Of a DNA stretch of 64,000 nucleotides, positions 45,737-54,015 are shown one piece after another. Position 1 is the first letter of the stretch. The number at the start of each line of letters is the position of its first letter. Made by a program: the position numbers and the translations under genes. Under the pieces are notes generated by a model. The model saw only the letters and a program-made list of their open reading frames with translations. It searched no databases and was not told the origin of the DNA. The stretch is from Rikenellaceae bacterium (GTDB lineage: Bacteria; Bacteroidota; Bacteroidia; Bacteroidales; Rikenellaceae): positions 1-64,000 of the forward strand of contig SUZN01000002.1 in assembly GCA_015059905.1 (NCBI GenBank), read 5' to 3'.

Positions 45737-45757
45737 CTATACATATAAAATGTATAG
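45737..45757. promoter_or_regulatory. Inverted repeat just upstream of the rSAM-cassette promoter
   Basis: CTATACAT and ATGTATAG (45737-45744, 45750-45757) are perfect arms around 5 bases. With no T run beside it on either strand, it looks more like a protein-binding site than a terminator for the dehydrogenase gene that ends at 45765. Confidence 0.5.
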
Positions 45758-45764
45758 AAATATA

Positions 45765-46694
45765 TTATTTTGCCGCAAATTGCTTTATATTTTGCGTGAT
45801 GCACTCCACCAGACGGTCGATAGCCTCCACCGATGACCACGCATTGTGAGGTGAGGCGAGCAGACGGTATGGCTCCTTGAGGTTGTAGAGCGGCGATTCG
45901 CGCAGAGGCTCCGATGTGAATACATCAAGCGCCGCACCTCTGATTGTGCCCTCGTTCAGCGCATCTGCCAAATCCTGCTCGTTCACTATTCCGCCGCGTG
46001 CTACATTGATTAAAATTGCAGAACTTTTCATCTTTTTGAGCTCCTCATTTGCAATGAGATTATGTGTGCGCTCATTCAGCGGACAATGCACCGAAACGAT
46101 GTCAGATGTGGAGAGCAACTCGTTGAGTGACAATGCAGAATATTGTTCATCTCTTGTAACGCCTGAAGTGGAATGATAGTTCACTTCGCATCCAAAAGCC
46201 TCTGCCAAACGAGCCACCTCACGCCCGATATTTCCCATTCCCACGATACCCCAGCGCTTGCCGCGAAGCTGTGCCGTAGGGCGGTCGAAATTGAATATTC
46301 GCTCTGCGGCGGCATACTCTCCCGACTTGAAATAGTTATCATAATATGTTACTTCACGCAGGAGTGCGAGAGCCGAACAGAGTGTGGTCTCGGCAACGGC
46401 AAAAGTGGAGTAGCCAACGGCATTTTTCACCTCGATACCTCGCTCGGCAGCAGCTTCCAAATCGACATTGTTCATACCCGTAGCCGCTACGCATATTAGC
46501 TTGAGCTTTGGCAATGAGGCGATTATCTCTGCATCCAGCACCACCTTGTTTGAGATGACAACCTCTGCATCCTTGCATCGCTCAATCACCTCGTCGGGTG
46601 TGGTAGTCTGGTAGCCAACATAGTCGCCCAACGACTTAATCTCACTCAAATCGCGGTTGCAGATTGAGTACTCATCTAAAAATACAATTTTCAT
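45765..46694 (-). CDS. D-2-hydroxyacid dehydrogenase
   Basis: 309 residues. The Rossmann motif is GIVGMGNIGREVARLAEAFG. The catalytic arginine is in INVARGGIVNEQDL, the glutamate in FTSEPL and the histidine in LLASPHNAWSS. It belongs to the glycerate/hydroxypyruvate/phosphoglycerate dehydrogenase superfamily; the small size and lack of an ACT domain speak against a classic SerA. The substrate is not certain. It is the third gene after the TatD-like gene and tcdA (11-bp gap). Confidence 0.87.
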   Translation of the reverse strand: MKIVFLDEYSICNRDLSEIKSLGDYVGYQTTTPDEVIERCKDAEVVISNKVVLDAEIIASLPKLKLICVAATGMNNVDLEAAAERGIEVKNAVGYSTFAVAETTLCSALALLREVTYYDNYFKSGEYAAAERIFNFDRPTAQLRGKRWGIVGMGNIGREVARLAEAFGCEVNYHSTSGVTRDEQYSALSLNELLSTSDIVSVHCPLNERTHNLIANEELKKMKSSAILINVARGGIVNEQDLADALNEGTIRGAALDVFTSEPLRESPLYNLKEPYRLLASPHNAWSSVEAIDRLVECITQNIKQFAAK

Positions 46695-46705
46695 ATCTTG
46701 TTGCT

Positions 46706-47428
46706 TTATAATTCGTTAATAAGTCCGCGTATCACAACCGAGGCACACCCGATACCAAACAACGCGGGGATGTAGGATATTGTGCCTGTATTCGATTTCT
46801 TATTCTGCTCCTCGCATAGTATCATCGCTCCCTCGCGTACAGGCTCGGGCGAATAGACCGCCTTGAAGCCACTGCGGATGCCAATTTTATGCAGTCGCTT
46901 ACGCAGCATATGTGCCAAAGGGCAGTGGTGAGTCTTGGCGATGTCGCAAATATCCATCTTTGTGGGGTCGGTCTTTGCTCCTGCTCCCATTGAGCTTACG
47001 AGTGGAATGTTGCGGTCAAGGCAACCCTTGATAAGAGCCAGCTTTGGTGAGAGCGTATCTATCGCATCTACCACATAATCAAACTTTTGACTGTCGAGCA
47101 GAGCGTCGGTCTCGTCATCCTTTATAAAACGGTGTACGATAATGAGCTCAATCTCTGGGTTTATATCTCGCAATCGCTCCGCCATCAGCTCCGCCTTCTG
47201 CTTGCCAATGGTGGAGTGAAGGGCTATAAGCTGGCGGTTGATGTTTGTTGCCGATACGGTGTCGGCATCAGCTATGGTCATACGACCTACGCCTGAGCGT
47301 GCAATCATCTCGGCGGCGTATGCTCCGACACCTCCCAACCCCACGACCAAAACATTTGCCTGGCGTAACGTTTCCAACTTTTCATCGCCCAGCAGAAGTG
47401 CTGTTCGCTCTAACCATTCTTTGCTCAT
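46706..47428 (-). CDS. tcdA: tRNA threonylcarbamoyladenosine dehydratase (ThiF/E1-like)
   Basis: 240 residues. The nucleotide-binding motif VVGLGGVGAYAAEMIARSG (about 27-45) and DADTVSATNINRQ are typical of TcdA, which cyclises t6A at position 37 of tRNA in an ATP-dependent reaction. YVVDAIDTLSPK and VSSMGAGAKTDPTK complete the family pattern. It starts 1 bp after the TatD-like gene's stop, so the three minus-strand genes are one operon. Confidence 0.9.
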   Translation of the reverse strand: MSKEWLERTALLLGDEKLETLRQANVLVVGLGGVGAYAAEMIARSGVGRMTIADADTVSATNINRQLIALHSTIGKQKAELMAERLRDINPEIELIIVHRFIKDDETDALLDSQKFDYVVDAIDTLSPKLALIKGCLDRNIPLVSSMGAGAKTDPTKMDICDIAKTHHCPLAHMLRKRLHKIGIRSGFKAVYSPEPVREGAMILCEEQNKKSNTGTISYIPALFGIGCASVVIRGLINEL

Positions 47429-47429
47429 C

Positions 47430-48005
47430 TTATTGTTGAAATAATCGTTTGTAATTCTCTGTAATTGAATTTATTATTGTTTCTAAATCCTCGCCTCGCA
47501 TCTCGGCTGCCATACGGTATATCTCCTCTATTGATACATCGCTTATGTCGGTCTCTAAAAAGAGATTTTCAAGCGGCGTGTGGCGCAATGCTTCGATGGT
47601 TTTTGGAGAGCGTTTTGTGCCTTCGCCAAACGAAAGAAAATATCCTCTTTTGACCGCCTCCATAGCCTGCTCCTTTGAGCCGATAAAGCCGTGAAAAATC
47701 ACCCCTTTAAGATTATACCCTTGCAAAATGGCAAGTGTGGGGGCAAAGGCTCTGACGCAGTGCAGGAGTACGGGCAAACCCCTCTTTTCAGCAATGGCGA
47801 GTTGTGATTGAAAAATCTCCTCTTGCTTTGCTCGGCTAACCTTGCAGGCGTAGTCCAGCCCAATCTCTCCAATGGCTTGTGCACCCTCGAAAATCGACTC
47901 GTCGAGTGTTGCCCTTTCGGCATCCCAAGGATGAATTCCTGCCGCCCGTAACTCGATGTGACGGGTGGTGAAATTGTGGGTGTGTATGTTGATATAGCGG
48001 CTCAC
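47430..48005 (-). CDS. TatD-family metal-dependent hydrolase
   Basis: 191 residues from a GTG at 48005. The in-frame ATG at 48188 would add a hydrophobic, AT-rich stretch of 61 residues with no similarity to the family and cross the likely promoter; I reject it. Metal ligands: YINIHTH (H-x-H), AIGEIGLDY (E), LLHCVRAF (H), IFHGFIG (H) and FLETDISD (D). TatD proteins are 3'-5' exonucleases or D-aminoacyl-tRNA-type hydrolases. The protein is shorter than typical TatD (about 255). Confidence 0.78.
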   Translation of the reverse strand: MSRYINIHTHNFTTRHIELRAAGIHPWDAERATLDESIFEGAQAIGEIGLDYACKVSRAKQEEIFQSQLAIAEKRGLPVLLHCVRAFAPTLAILQGYNLKGVIFHGFIGSKEQAMEAVKRGYFLSFGEGTKRSPKTIEALRHTPLENLFLETDISDVSIEEIYRMAAEMRGEDLETIINSITENYKRLFQQ

Positions 48006-48022
48006 AAGGCTTGTTTTGGATA

Positions 48023-48030
48023 CAAATTTA
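48023..48030 (-). promoter_or_regulatory. Candidate -7 box of the tatD-like/tcdA/2-hydroxyacid dehydrogenase operon
   Basis: TAAATTTG lies on the minus strand 17 bases before the GTG start, consistent with that start. A TTG occurs upstream only at a spacer of 23. Confidence 0.35.
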
Positions 48031-48033
48031 TGT

Positions 48034-48061
48034 AAAAATGCGAAAAAATGCACCAAAATGC
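48034..48061. repeat. Three phased direct repeats of AAAATGC
   Basis: A(4-5)TGC occurs at 48034-48041, 48044-48051 and 48055-48061, each about 10 bases apart and therefore on one helix face. They lie in the 225-bp divergent gap between the tatD-like gene and nqrA. A regulator site is possible; the stretch is AT-rich, so chance cannot be excluded. Confidence 0.5.
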
Positions 48062-48230
48062 AAATAATAACACAAATAGTGATGAAAACTGCAAAAAAAA
48101 TCGTATCTTCGTGCGCGTTTTTAAGGATGTGAGATTTTTGTGTGAAAAGAATAACGCAAACTCTGTAACGAAATTTTTTAGTACACACAAGATATAACTA
48201 AAATAATTTATTCATTTAATTACAAACTTT

Positions 48231-49586
48231 ATGTCGGAAATCATTAAACTACGGAAAGGTCTCGACATCAATCTTCAGGGAAAGGCTGCCGAGTCATTGG
48301 TCGATGCACCATTGGCAAAGGAGTATGCCGTTTCGCCTCTGGATTATGAGAACGTGACTCCGAAGCTCTTGGTTAAGGTCGGCGACAAGGTGAAGGCAGG
48401 TACGCCATTGTTCTTCGATAAGAACAACCAGCGCGTATTGTTCTGCTCGCCTGTCAGCGGTGAGGTTGCGGCAGTAAATCGTGGCGAGAAGCGTAAGATT
48501 CTCAACGTGGTTGTTGCAGCTGATGCAAAGCAAGAGTCAGAGGAGTTTGCAGTTCTCGATCTGAAGAAGGCGAGCCGCGAAGATGTTATCGAGCAGTTGC
48601 TCAAGTCGGGTTTGTGGACCACGATTTTGCAGCGTCCTTACGGAATTGTTGCTAATCCAGCAGATCAGCCTAAGGCTGTGTTTGTGTCAGCATTTGACTC
48701 TGCTCCATTGGCGCCAAATTTCAACTTCGCGTTGAAGGGCGAGAAGGCTGCTTTGCAGAAGGGTATGGATGTGTTGGCTGTGTTGGCTGGTGGTAAGCCT
48801 CACGTATCTGTATTGGCTAATGCAGAGGGTGAGATGGCATCGCTTAACGGCGTAGAACTCCACACATTTGCAGGTAAGCACCCTGTGGGTAATGTGGGTG
48901 TTCAGATTCACCACATCGACCCAATCGCAAAGGGTGACATTGTGTGGACTGTAAACATCCAGGATGTTGCGGCTATCGGTCGTCTGTTCCTCACTGGTAA
49001 GGTTGATTTGACAAAGGTCGTTGCCCTCACAGGTAGCGAGGTTGAGAAGCCACACTACGTGCGTGTTATCAGCGGTGCACCTATCTCATCAATCGTTGCA
49101 GGTCAGATTAAGCAGCAGGCTGAAGGTGACTCTGTTCGTATCATCTCGGGTAACGTACTCACAGGTAAGAAAGTTGCGGCTGACGGCTTCTTGACAGCTA
49201 CTGCACATCAGGTGACTGTTATCCCTGAGGGTGACAAGTATGAGATGCTTGGCTGGATTGCTCCACGCTTTAACAAGTTCTCTGTATCTCGCTCATACTT
49301 CTCTTGGCTCTGCCCAAAGAAGGAGTACAAGCTCGATACAAACCTCAATGGTGGTGTTCGCCCATTCGTTGTGACAGGTCTTTTCGAGGAGTATCTTCCA
49401 ATGGATATCTACCCAATGTATCTGTTTAAGGCAATTATTGCTAACGATATCGACAAGATGGAGAACCTCGGTATCTACGAGGTAGTGGAGGAGGATGTAG
49501 CTCTTTGCGAGTTCGTTGACCCTTCAAAGACTGAAATCCAGCAGTTGGTTCGTGACGGTATTAACTTAATGATTAAGGAGTGCTAA
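48231..49586 (+). CDS. nqrA: Na+-translocating NADH:quinone reductase subunit A
   Basis: 451 residues. NqrA is the cytosolic subunit of the Na+-pumping NADH:ubiquinone/menaquinone reductase and binds quinone. The N terminus LRKGLDINLQGKA and GTPLFFDKNNQRVLFCSPVSG are family features. It is the first of six nqr genes in the standard order A-F, transcribed together and ended by a terminator at 53998. The upstream gap (48006-48230) holds a TATCTTCG at 48104-48111 as a weak -7 candidate, without a TTG at the right distance. Confidence 0.96.
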   Translation: MSEIIKLRKGLDINLQGKAAESLVDAPLAKEYAVSPLDYENVTPKLLVKVGDKVKAGTPLFFDKNNQRVLFCSPVSGEVAAVNRGEKRKILNVVVAADAKQESEEFAVLDLKKASREDVIEQLLKSGLWTTILQRPYGIVANPADQPKAVFVSAFDSAPLAPNFNFALKGEKAALQKGMDVLAVLAGGKPHVSVLANAEGEMASLNGVELHTFAGKHPVGNVGVQIHHIDPIAKGDIVWTVNIQDVAAIGRLFLTGKVDLTKVVALTGSEVEKPHYVRVISGAPISSIVAGQIKQQAEGDSVRIISGNVLTGKKVAADGFLTATAHQVTVIPEGDKYEMLGWIAPRFNKFSVSRSYFSWLCPKKEYKLDTNLNGGVRPFVVTGLFEEYLPMDIYPMYLFKAIIANDIDKMENLGIYEVVEEDVALCEFVDPSKTEIQQLVRDGINLMIKEC

Positions 49587-49588
49587 TT

Positions 49589-50710
49589 ATGGGATTGAGA
49601 AAAATAGTTGATGATTTGAAGCCTACCTTCACAGAGGGTAAGCTCAGTTTCTTGGCATCTACGTTTGATGCTATCGAGACATTCCTTTTCGTCCCCAACA
49701 CCACTACCAAGAAGGGCGCGCACGTGCGTGACTCTATTGATATGAAGCGTACTATGTTCTTCGTAGTATTGGCTCTCATCCCAGCTTTCTTGTTCGGTTG
49801 CTACAACACTGGTTCGCAGGTTGGTTTGGAGGGCTTTACAGCTTTCTGGTATGGTTTGGTACGCGTGCTTCCTATGGTTGCCGTATCTTACATCGTTGGT
49901 TTGGGTATCGAGATTATCTACGCACAAATCCGTAAGGAGGAGGTTGCCGAGGGTTACTTTGTAACAGGTTTCCTTATCCCTATGATTATGCCTGTAAGCA
50001 CTCCACTCTGGATGGTTGCTTTGGGTGTTGCGTTTGCCGTTATCTTCGGTAAGGAGGTATTCGGTGGTACAGGTATGAACGTATTTAACCCTGCGCTCGT
50101 TGCTCGTGCATTCGTATTCTTCGCCTTCACTCCACAGATGTCGGGTGAGAAGGTATGGTTCTCTGACTGGAAGATGATGGGTGCTACTGATGCAACAACA
50201 GGTGCAACAGCCTTGGAGCAGTTGGCTACAAAGGGCGAGATGCAGTGGAGCGCAATGGATGCATTCTTGGGCTTTATCCCAGGTTCATTCGGTGAGACAT
50301 CTACACTCTGCATCCTTTTGGGTGGTGCATTGCTCCTTTACACAGGTATCGCTTCTTGGCGTACAATGTTGAGCGTGTTTGTAGGTGGCTTGGCAATGGG
50401 TTACTTGTTCCAGGCAGTTGGTTTGACAGAGTATCCTGCTTACTATCACCTTTTGGTTGGTGGTTTCGCATTCGGTGCCGTGTTTATGGCTACTGACCCT
50501 GTTACATCAGCGCAGACTAACGTGGGTAAGTATATCGTAGGTTTTATGACAGGTGCTTTGGCTGTGATGGTTCGCGTTGTGAACCCTGCATATCCAGAGG
50601 GTATGATGCTCGCTATCTTGTTTATGAATGCACTTGCTCCAACGGTAGATTACTTCGTAGTGGAGGCAAATATCAATCGTCGTAAGAATCGTGTTAAAAC
50701 TGTTAAATAA
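49589..50710 (+). CDS. nqrB: Na+-translocating NADH:quinone reductase subunit B
   Basis: About 373 residues from ATG 49589, 2 bp after nqrA; the upstream GTG is not needed. Multi-helix membrane subunit. The covalent FMN site is the threonine of the S/T-G-A-T-like motif in ATTGATALEQL. The first 50 residues are cytosolic and basic, as in the family. NqrB holds riboflavin and part of the Na+ path. It is co-transcribed with nqrA and nqrC. Confidence 0.96.
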   Translation: MGLRKIVDDLKPTFTEGKLSFLASTFDAIETFLFVPNTTTKKGAHVRDSIDMKRTMFFVVLALIPAFLFGCYNTGSQVGLEGFTAFWYGLVRVLPMVAVSYIVGLGIEIIYAQIRKEEVAEGYFVTGFLIPMIMPVSTPLWMVALGVAFAVIFGKEVFGGTGMNVFNPALVARAFVFFAFTPQMSGEKVWFSDWKMMGATDATTGATALEQLATKGEMQWSAMDAFLGFIPGSFGETSTLCILLGGALLLYTGIASWRTMLSVFVGGLAMGYLFQAVGLTEYPAYYHLLVGGFAFGAVFMATDPVTSAQTNVGKYIVGFMTGALAVMVRVVNPAYPEGMMLAILFMNALAPTVDYFVVEANINRRKNRVKTVK

Positions 50711-50719
50711 CGAGAGGGT

Positions 50720-51409
50720 ATGGCAAAGTTTAATGTAAATAGCAATACATATATCATTATCTACTCGGTAGTAATGGTAGTTATAGTAGCTGTTCTGTTG
50801 GCTGTTACTTCGCTCTCGTTGCAGGAGCGTCAGGGTGAGAACATCCTGAACGAAAAGAAGCAGCAGATTGTTAAGGCACTCGGCGAGAATCCAGCAACGG
50901 CTTCTTATGCCGATGTTGTGGCTGAGGCTGCAATGCTCGACAATAACGGCAATAAGATTGAGGGTAAGAGCGACGCTGACATCTTCGAGGCTTTGGGCGA
51001 TTTGACTGCTTCTTTCGAGGCAGGCGAGTATCCTGTGTTCAAGGCGCAGAATGGTTGCGTTGTAATCCCTGTATATGGTGCAGGTTTGTGGGGTCCAATT
51101 TGGGGCTATATCGCTTTGGAGCCAGATATGAATACCGTTAAGGGTATCGTAATGGACCACTCTGGCGAGACTCCAGGTCTGGGTGCCGAGATCACAACCG
51201 ATAAGGTACAGTCTGCATTTGTTGGCAAGACAATCTTTGAAGGTGATAATCTTGTATCTGTTTCAATGAAGAAGGGTGGTGCTACAAACAACCACGAGGT
51301 TGATGCAATCTCGGGAGGTACAAAGACATGCGAGGGTGTTAATGCAATGCTTAAGTCGGGTCTTGAGGGCTACCTTAAATATTTGAACGCTAATAAGTCT
51401 AACAAATAA
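50720..51409 (+). CDS. nqrC: Na+-translocating NADH:quinone reductase subunit C
   Basis: 229 residues. A single N-terminal membrane helix (about 10-30, IIIYSVVMVVIVAVLLAV) is followed by a periplasmic FMN_bind domain. The FMN-linked threonine is in VDAISGGTKTCEGV near the C terminus. NqrC carries the second covalent FMN. It lies 9 bp after nqrB. Confidence 0.95.
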   Translation: MAKFNVNSNTYIIIYSVVMVVIVAVLLAVTSLSLQERQGENILNEKKQQIVKALGENPATASYADVVAEAAMLDNNGNKIEGKSDADIFEALGDLTASFEAGEYPVFKAQNGCVVIPVYGAGLWGPIWGYIALEPDMNTVKGIVMDHSGETPGLGAEITTDKVQSAFVGKTIFEGDNLVSVSMKKGGATNNHEVDAISGGTKTCEGVNAMLKSGLEGYLKYLNANKSNK

Positions 51410-51423
51410 AAACAAGCGGAATT

Positions 51424-52047
51424 ATGAGTAATATGAAAAGTTTAACTTCACCGCTGAGTTCAAACAACCCTGTTATCGTTCAGATTTTGGGTATTTGTTC
51501 GGCTTTGGCGGTGACCGTAAAGATGGAGCCAGCATTCGTGATGGGTCTTTCGGTTATAGCTGTTACAGCGTTTGCTAACTTGGTGATGTCGCTTTTGCGT
51601 AATGGTATTCCATCACGTATCCGTATCATTGTCCAGTTGGTTGTTATCGCTGCATTGGTAATCTTGGTGGATCAGTTCCTGAAGGCATTTGTTTACGATG
51701 TGTCGAAGCAGTTGTCGGTGTATGTGGGTCTGATTATCACCAACTGTATCATCATGGGTCGTGTGGAGGCTTACGCTTTGGGTAACAAGCCTTGGGATTC
51801 TTTCCTTGATGGCGTCGGCAACGGTTTGGGTTATGCTGCTATTCTGTTGATTGTAGCATTCTTCCGTGAGTTGTTTGGCTCGGGTACGTTGTTCGGAATG
51901 CGTGTAATTCCAGAGAGCTGGTATATCGCCAATGGCGGTTTCTACTCAAACGTAGGTATTATGCTCTTCCCTCCAATGGCTCTTATCATTGTTGGTGTAA
52001 TCATTTGGGTACATCGTTCGTTTAACAAGGATTTGCAGGAAAAATAG
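51424..52047 (+). CDS. nqrD: Na+-translocating NADH:quinone reductase subunit D
   Basis: 207 residues with six membrane helices. The conserved cysteines in LGICSALAVTVK and TNCIIMGRVEA belong to the intramembrane iron-sulfur site shared with NqrE. The N-terminal SPLSSNNPVIVQILG is a family signature. It follows nqrC by 14 bp and precedes nqrE by 10 bp. Confidence 0.95.
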   Translation: MSNMKSLTSPLSSNNPVIVQILGICSALAVTVKMEPAFVMGLSVIAVTAFANLVMSLLRNGIPSRIRIIVQLVVIAALVILVDQFLKAFVYDVSKQLSVYVGLIITNCIIMGRVEAYALGNKPWDSFLDGVGNGLGYAAILLIVAFFRELFGSGTLFGMRVIPESWYIANGGFYSNVGIMLFPPMALIIVGVIIWVHRSFNKDLQEK

Positions 52048-52057
52048 GAGGTAGAGT

Positions 52058-52666
52058 ATGGAAACATTGAATCTTTTTATACGTTCGATTTTTATCGACA
52101 ACATGGTCTTCGCCTTCTTCTTCGGTATGTGTTCTTACATCGCCGTTTCGAAGAGCGTAAAGACTGCACTCGGTTTGGGTGCTGCCGTAACATTCGTTAT
52201 GACTATGACAGTGCCTTTGAACTACCTCTTGAATGAGTATGTGTTGGCTCCTAATGCCTTGGTAGAGGGTGTTGATTTGAGTTTCTTGACATTTATCGTT
52301 TTCATCGCCGTGATTGCATCATTCGTGCAGTTGGTGGAGATGGTGGTTGAGAAATTCTCACCTTCGCTTTACAATCAGCTCGGTATTTTCTTGCCACTTA
52401 TCGCTGTGAACTGCGCCATCATGGGTGGTTCTCTGTTTATGCAGCAGAAGGTCGTATCGGGTGAGATTGATGGTTTGTGGCAGAGCATCGTTTACGGTGT
52501 CGGCTCTGGTTTGGGCTGGTGGTTGGCTATTGTTATGATGGCTGCTATCCGTGAGCGTTTGCAGTACTCTCACATTCCAGCAGGCTTGAAGGGTCCAGGT
52601 ATCGCATTCATCATCACAGGTTTGATGGGTATTGCGTTCATGATCTTCTCTGGTATTAAGTTGTAA
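52058..52666 (+). CDS. nqrE: Na+-translocating NADH:quinone reductase subunit E
   Basis: 202 residues with six membrane helices; paralogous to NqrD. The half-site cysteines are in FFGMCSYIAVSKS and VNCAIMGGSLF. FIDNMVFAFFFGMC near the start is typical. NqrD and NqrE form an inverted pair in the membrane around the cluster. Confidence 0.95.
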   Translation: METLNLFIRSIFIDNMVFAFFFGMCSYIAVSKSVKTALGLGAAVTFVMTMTVPLNYLLNEYVLAPNALVEGVDLSFLTFIVFIAVIASFVQLVEMVVEKFSPSLYNQLGIFLPLIAVNCAIMGGSLFMQQKVVSGEIDGLWQSIVYGVGSGLGWWLAIVMMAAIRERLQYSHIPAGLKGPGIAFIITGLMGIAFMIFSGIKL

Positions 52667-52686
52667 CCTTTAATAAGAGATAAGAA

Positions 52687-53949
52687 ATGGATATTTTAAC
52701 AATTGTAGTTGCGATAGTTGCCTTTCTTGCGGTGACACTGCTTTTGGTAGCGTTGCTTCTCTTTGCAAAGGCTAAATTGACATCATCGGGTGATGTCACT
52801 ATCGATATTAACGATGGTAACAAGGTGCTGACCGTCGAGGCGGGCTCAACCTTGTTGAACACCTTGACTGCGCAGGGTATCTTCCTCCCATCAGCTTGTG
52901 GTGGTAAGGGTGCTTGCGGTCAGTGCAAGTGCCAGGTATTGGAGGGCGGCGGCGAGATTCTGCCTACCGAGACTGGTTTCTTCAACCGTAAGCAGATCCA
53001 GCAGAAGTGGCGCTTGGGCTGCCAGGTTAAGGTTAAGGAGAATATGAAGATTGCTGTTCCTGCATCGGTTCTTTCTATCAAGAAGTGGGAGTGCGAGGTC
53101 GTATCAAACAACAATGTGGCTACCTTTATCAAGGAGTTCGTTGTTAAGTTGCCAGAGGGCGAGGATCTGAACTTCCGCAGTGGTGGTTACATCCAGATTG
53201 ACGTGCCTGCAATCACTGTTGATTACAAGGATATCGACGTTGATCCAGAGTACCGCGAAGATTGGGAGAAGATGCACGTATTCGATTTGAAGATGGTTAA
53301 TCCAGAGCCACAGGTTCGCGCATACTCTTGCGCTACATACCCAGCCGAGGGTAACGTCATCAAGTTGAACGTTCGTATCGCTACACCTCCATTTGACCGT
53401 GCAACAGGCGGCTTTATGAATGTAAATCCTGGTGTATGTTCTTCATACATCTACTCACTTAAGCCAGGTGATAAGATTACTATCTCTGGTCCTTATGGTG
53501 AGTTCTTCTTGCCAGATGGTTTGCCCGATACACAGGAGTTGGTATTTATCGGTGGTGGTGCTGGTATGGCTCCTATGCGTAGCCACTTGATGCACTTGTT
53601 CAAGACCGAGAAGACAAAGCGTCCTGTTACATTCTGGTATGGTGCTCGTTCATTGAAGGAGGCATTCTATTTGGAGGATTTCGCTGCTATCGAGAAGGAG
53701 TTCCCTAACTTCAAGTTCCACTTGGCGTTGGACCGTCCAGATCCAGCAGCTGATGCAGCAGGTGTAGAGTATAAGGTTGGTTTCGTACACAACGTATTGT
53801 ATGAGAACTACCTGAAGAATCACGACGAGCCAGAGGGTTGCATCTACCTGATGTGTGGACCTCCAATGATGGCTTCTTCTGTTGTGAATATGCTCGATAA
53901 TTTGGGCGTTCCAGCAGAGAACATTCTCTTCGATAACTTCGGTGCTTAA
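52687..53949 (+). CDS. nqrF: Na+-translocating NADH:quinone reductase subunit F
   Basis: 420 residues. A membrane helix (about 3-25) is followed by a 2Fe-2S ferredoxin domain with SACGGKGACGQCKC (C-x5-C-x2-C) and LGCQVKV. The FAD-binding R-x-Y-S (RAYSCATYP), the NAD-binding GGGAGMAPMRS and a C-terminal ILFDNFGA complete the NADH dehydrogenase module. NqrF takes electrons from NADH. It is the last nqr gene. Confidence 0.96.
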   Translation: MDILTIVVAIVAFLAVTLLLVALLLFAKAKLTSSGDVTIDINDGNKVLTVEAGSTLLNTLTAQGIFLPSACGGKGACGQCKCQVLEGGGEILPTETGFFNRKQIQQKWRLGCQVKVKENMKIAVPASVLSIKKWECEVVSNNNVATFIKEFVVKLPEGEDLNFRSGGYIQIDVPAITVDYKDIDVDPEYREDWEKMHVFDLKMVNPEPQVRAYSCATYPAEGNVIKLNVRIATPPFDRATGGFMNVNPGVCSSYIYSLKPGDKITISGPYGEFFLPDGLPDTQELVFIGGGAGMAPMRSHLMHLFKTEKTKRPVTFWYGARSLKEAFYLEDFAAIEKEFPNFKFHLALDRPDPAADAAGVEYKVGFVHNVLYENYLKNHDEPEGCIYLMCGPPMMASSVVNMLDNLGVPAENILFDNFGA

Positions 53950-53966
53950 TGCCGATTATCATATGC

Positions 53967-53998
53967 AAAAAGCCTGCTCTAAAAGGAGCAGGCTTTTT
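53967..53998. terminator. Bidirectional terminator between nqrF and the PPDK-like gene
   Basis: A perfect 13-bp stem pairs 53967-53979 with 53986-53998 and has A5/T5 ends, so it can stop transcripts from both convergent sides. Confidence 0.88.
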
Positions 53999-54015
53999 CG
54001 TATTTGTTGATGGGG

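Noticed and set aside
48006..48188. N-terminal extension of the TatD-like protein to an ATG at 48188
   Set aside because: The added residues are hydrophobic, AT-driven and unrelated to TatD, and the frame would cover the probable promoter. The GTG at 48005 directly precedes the family start SRYINIHTH.
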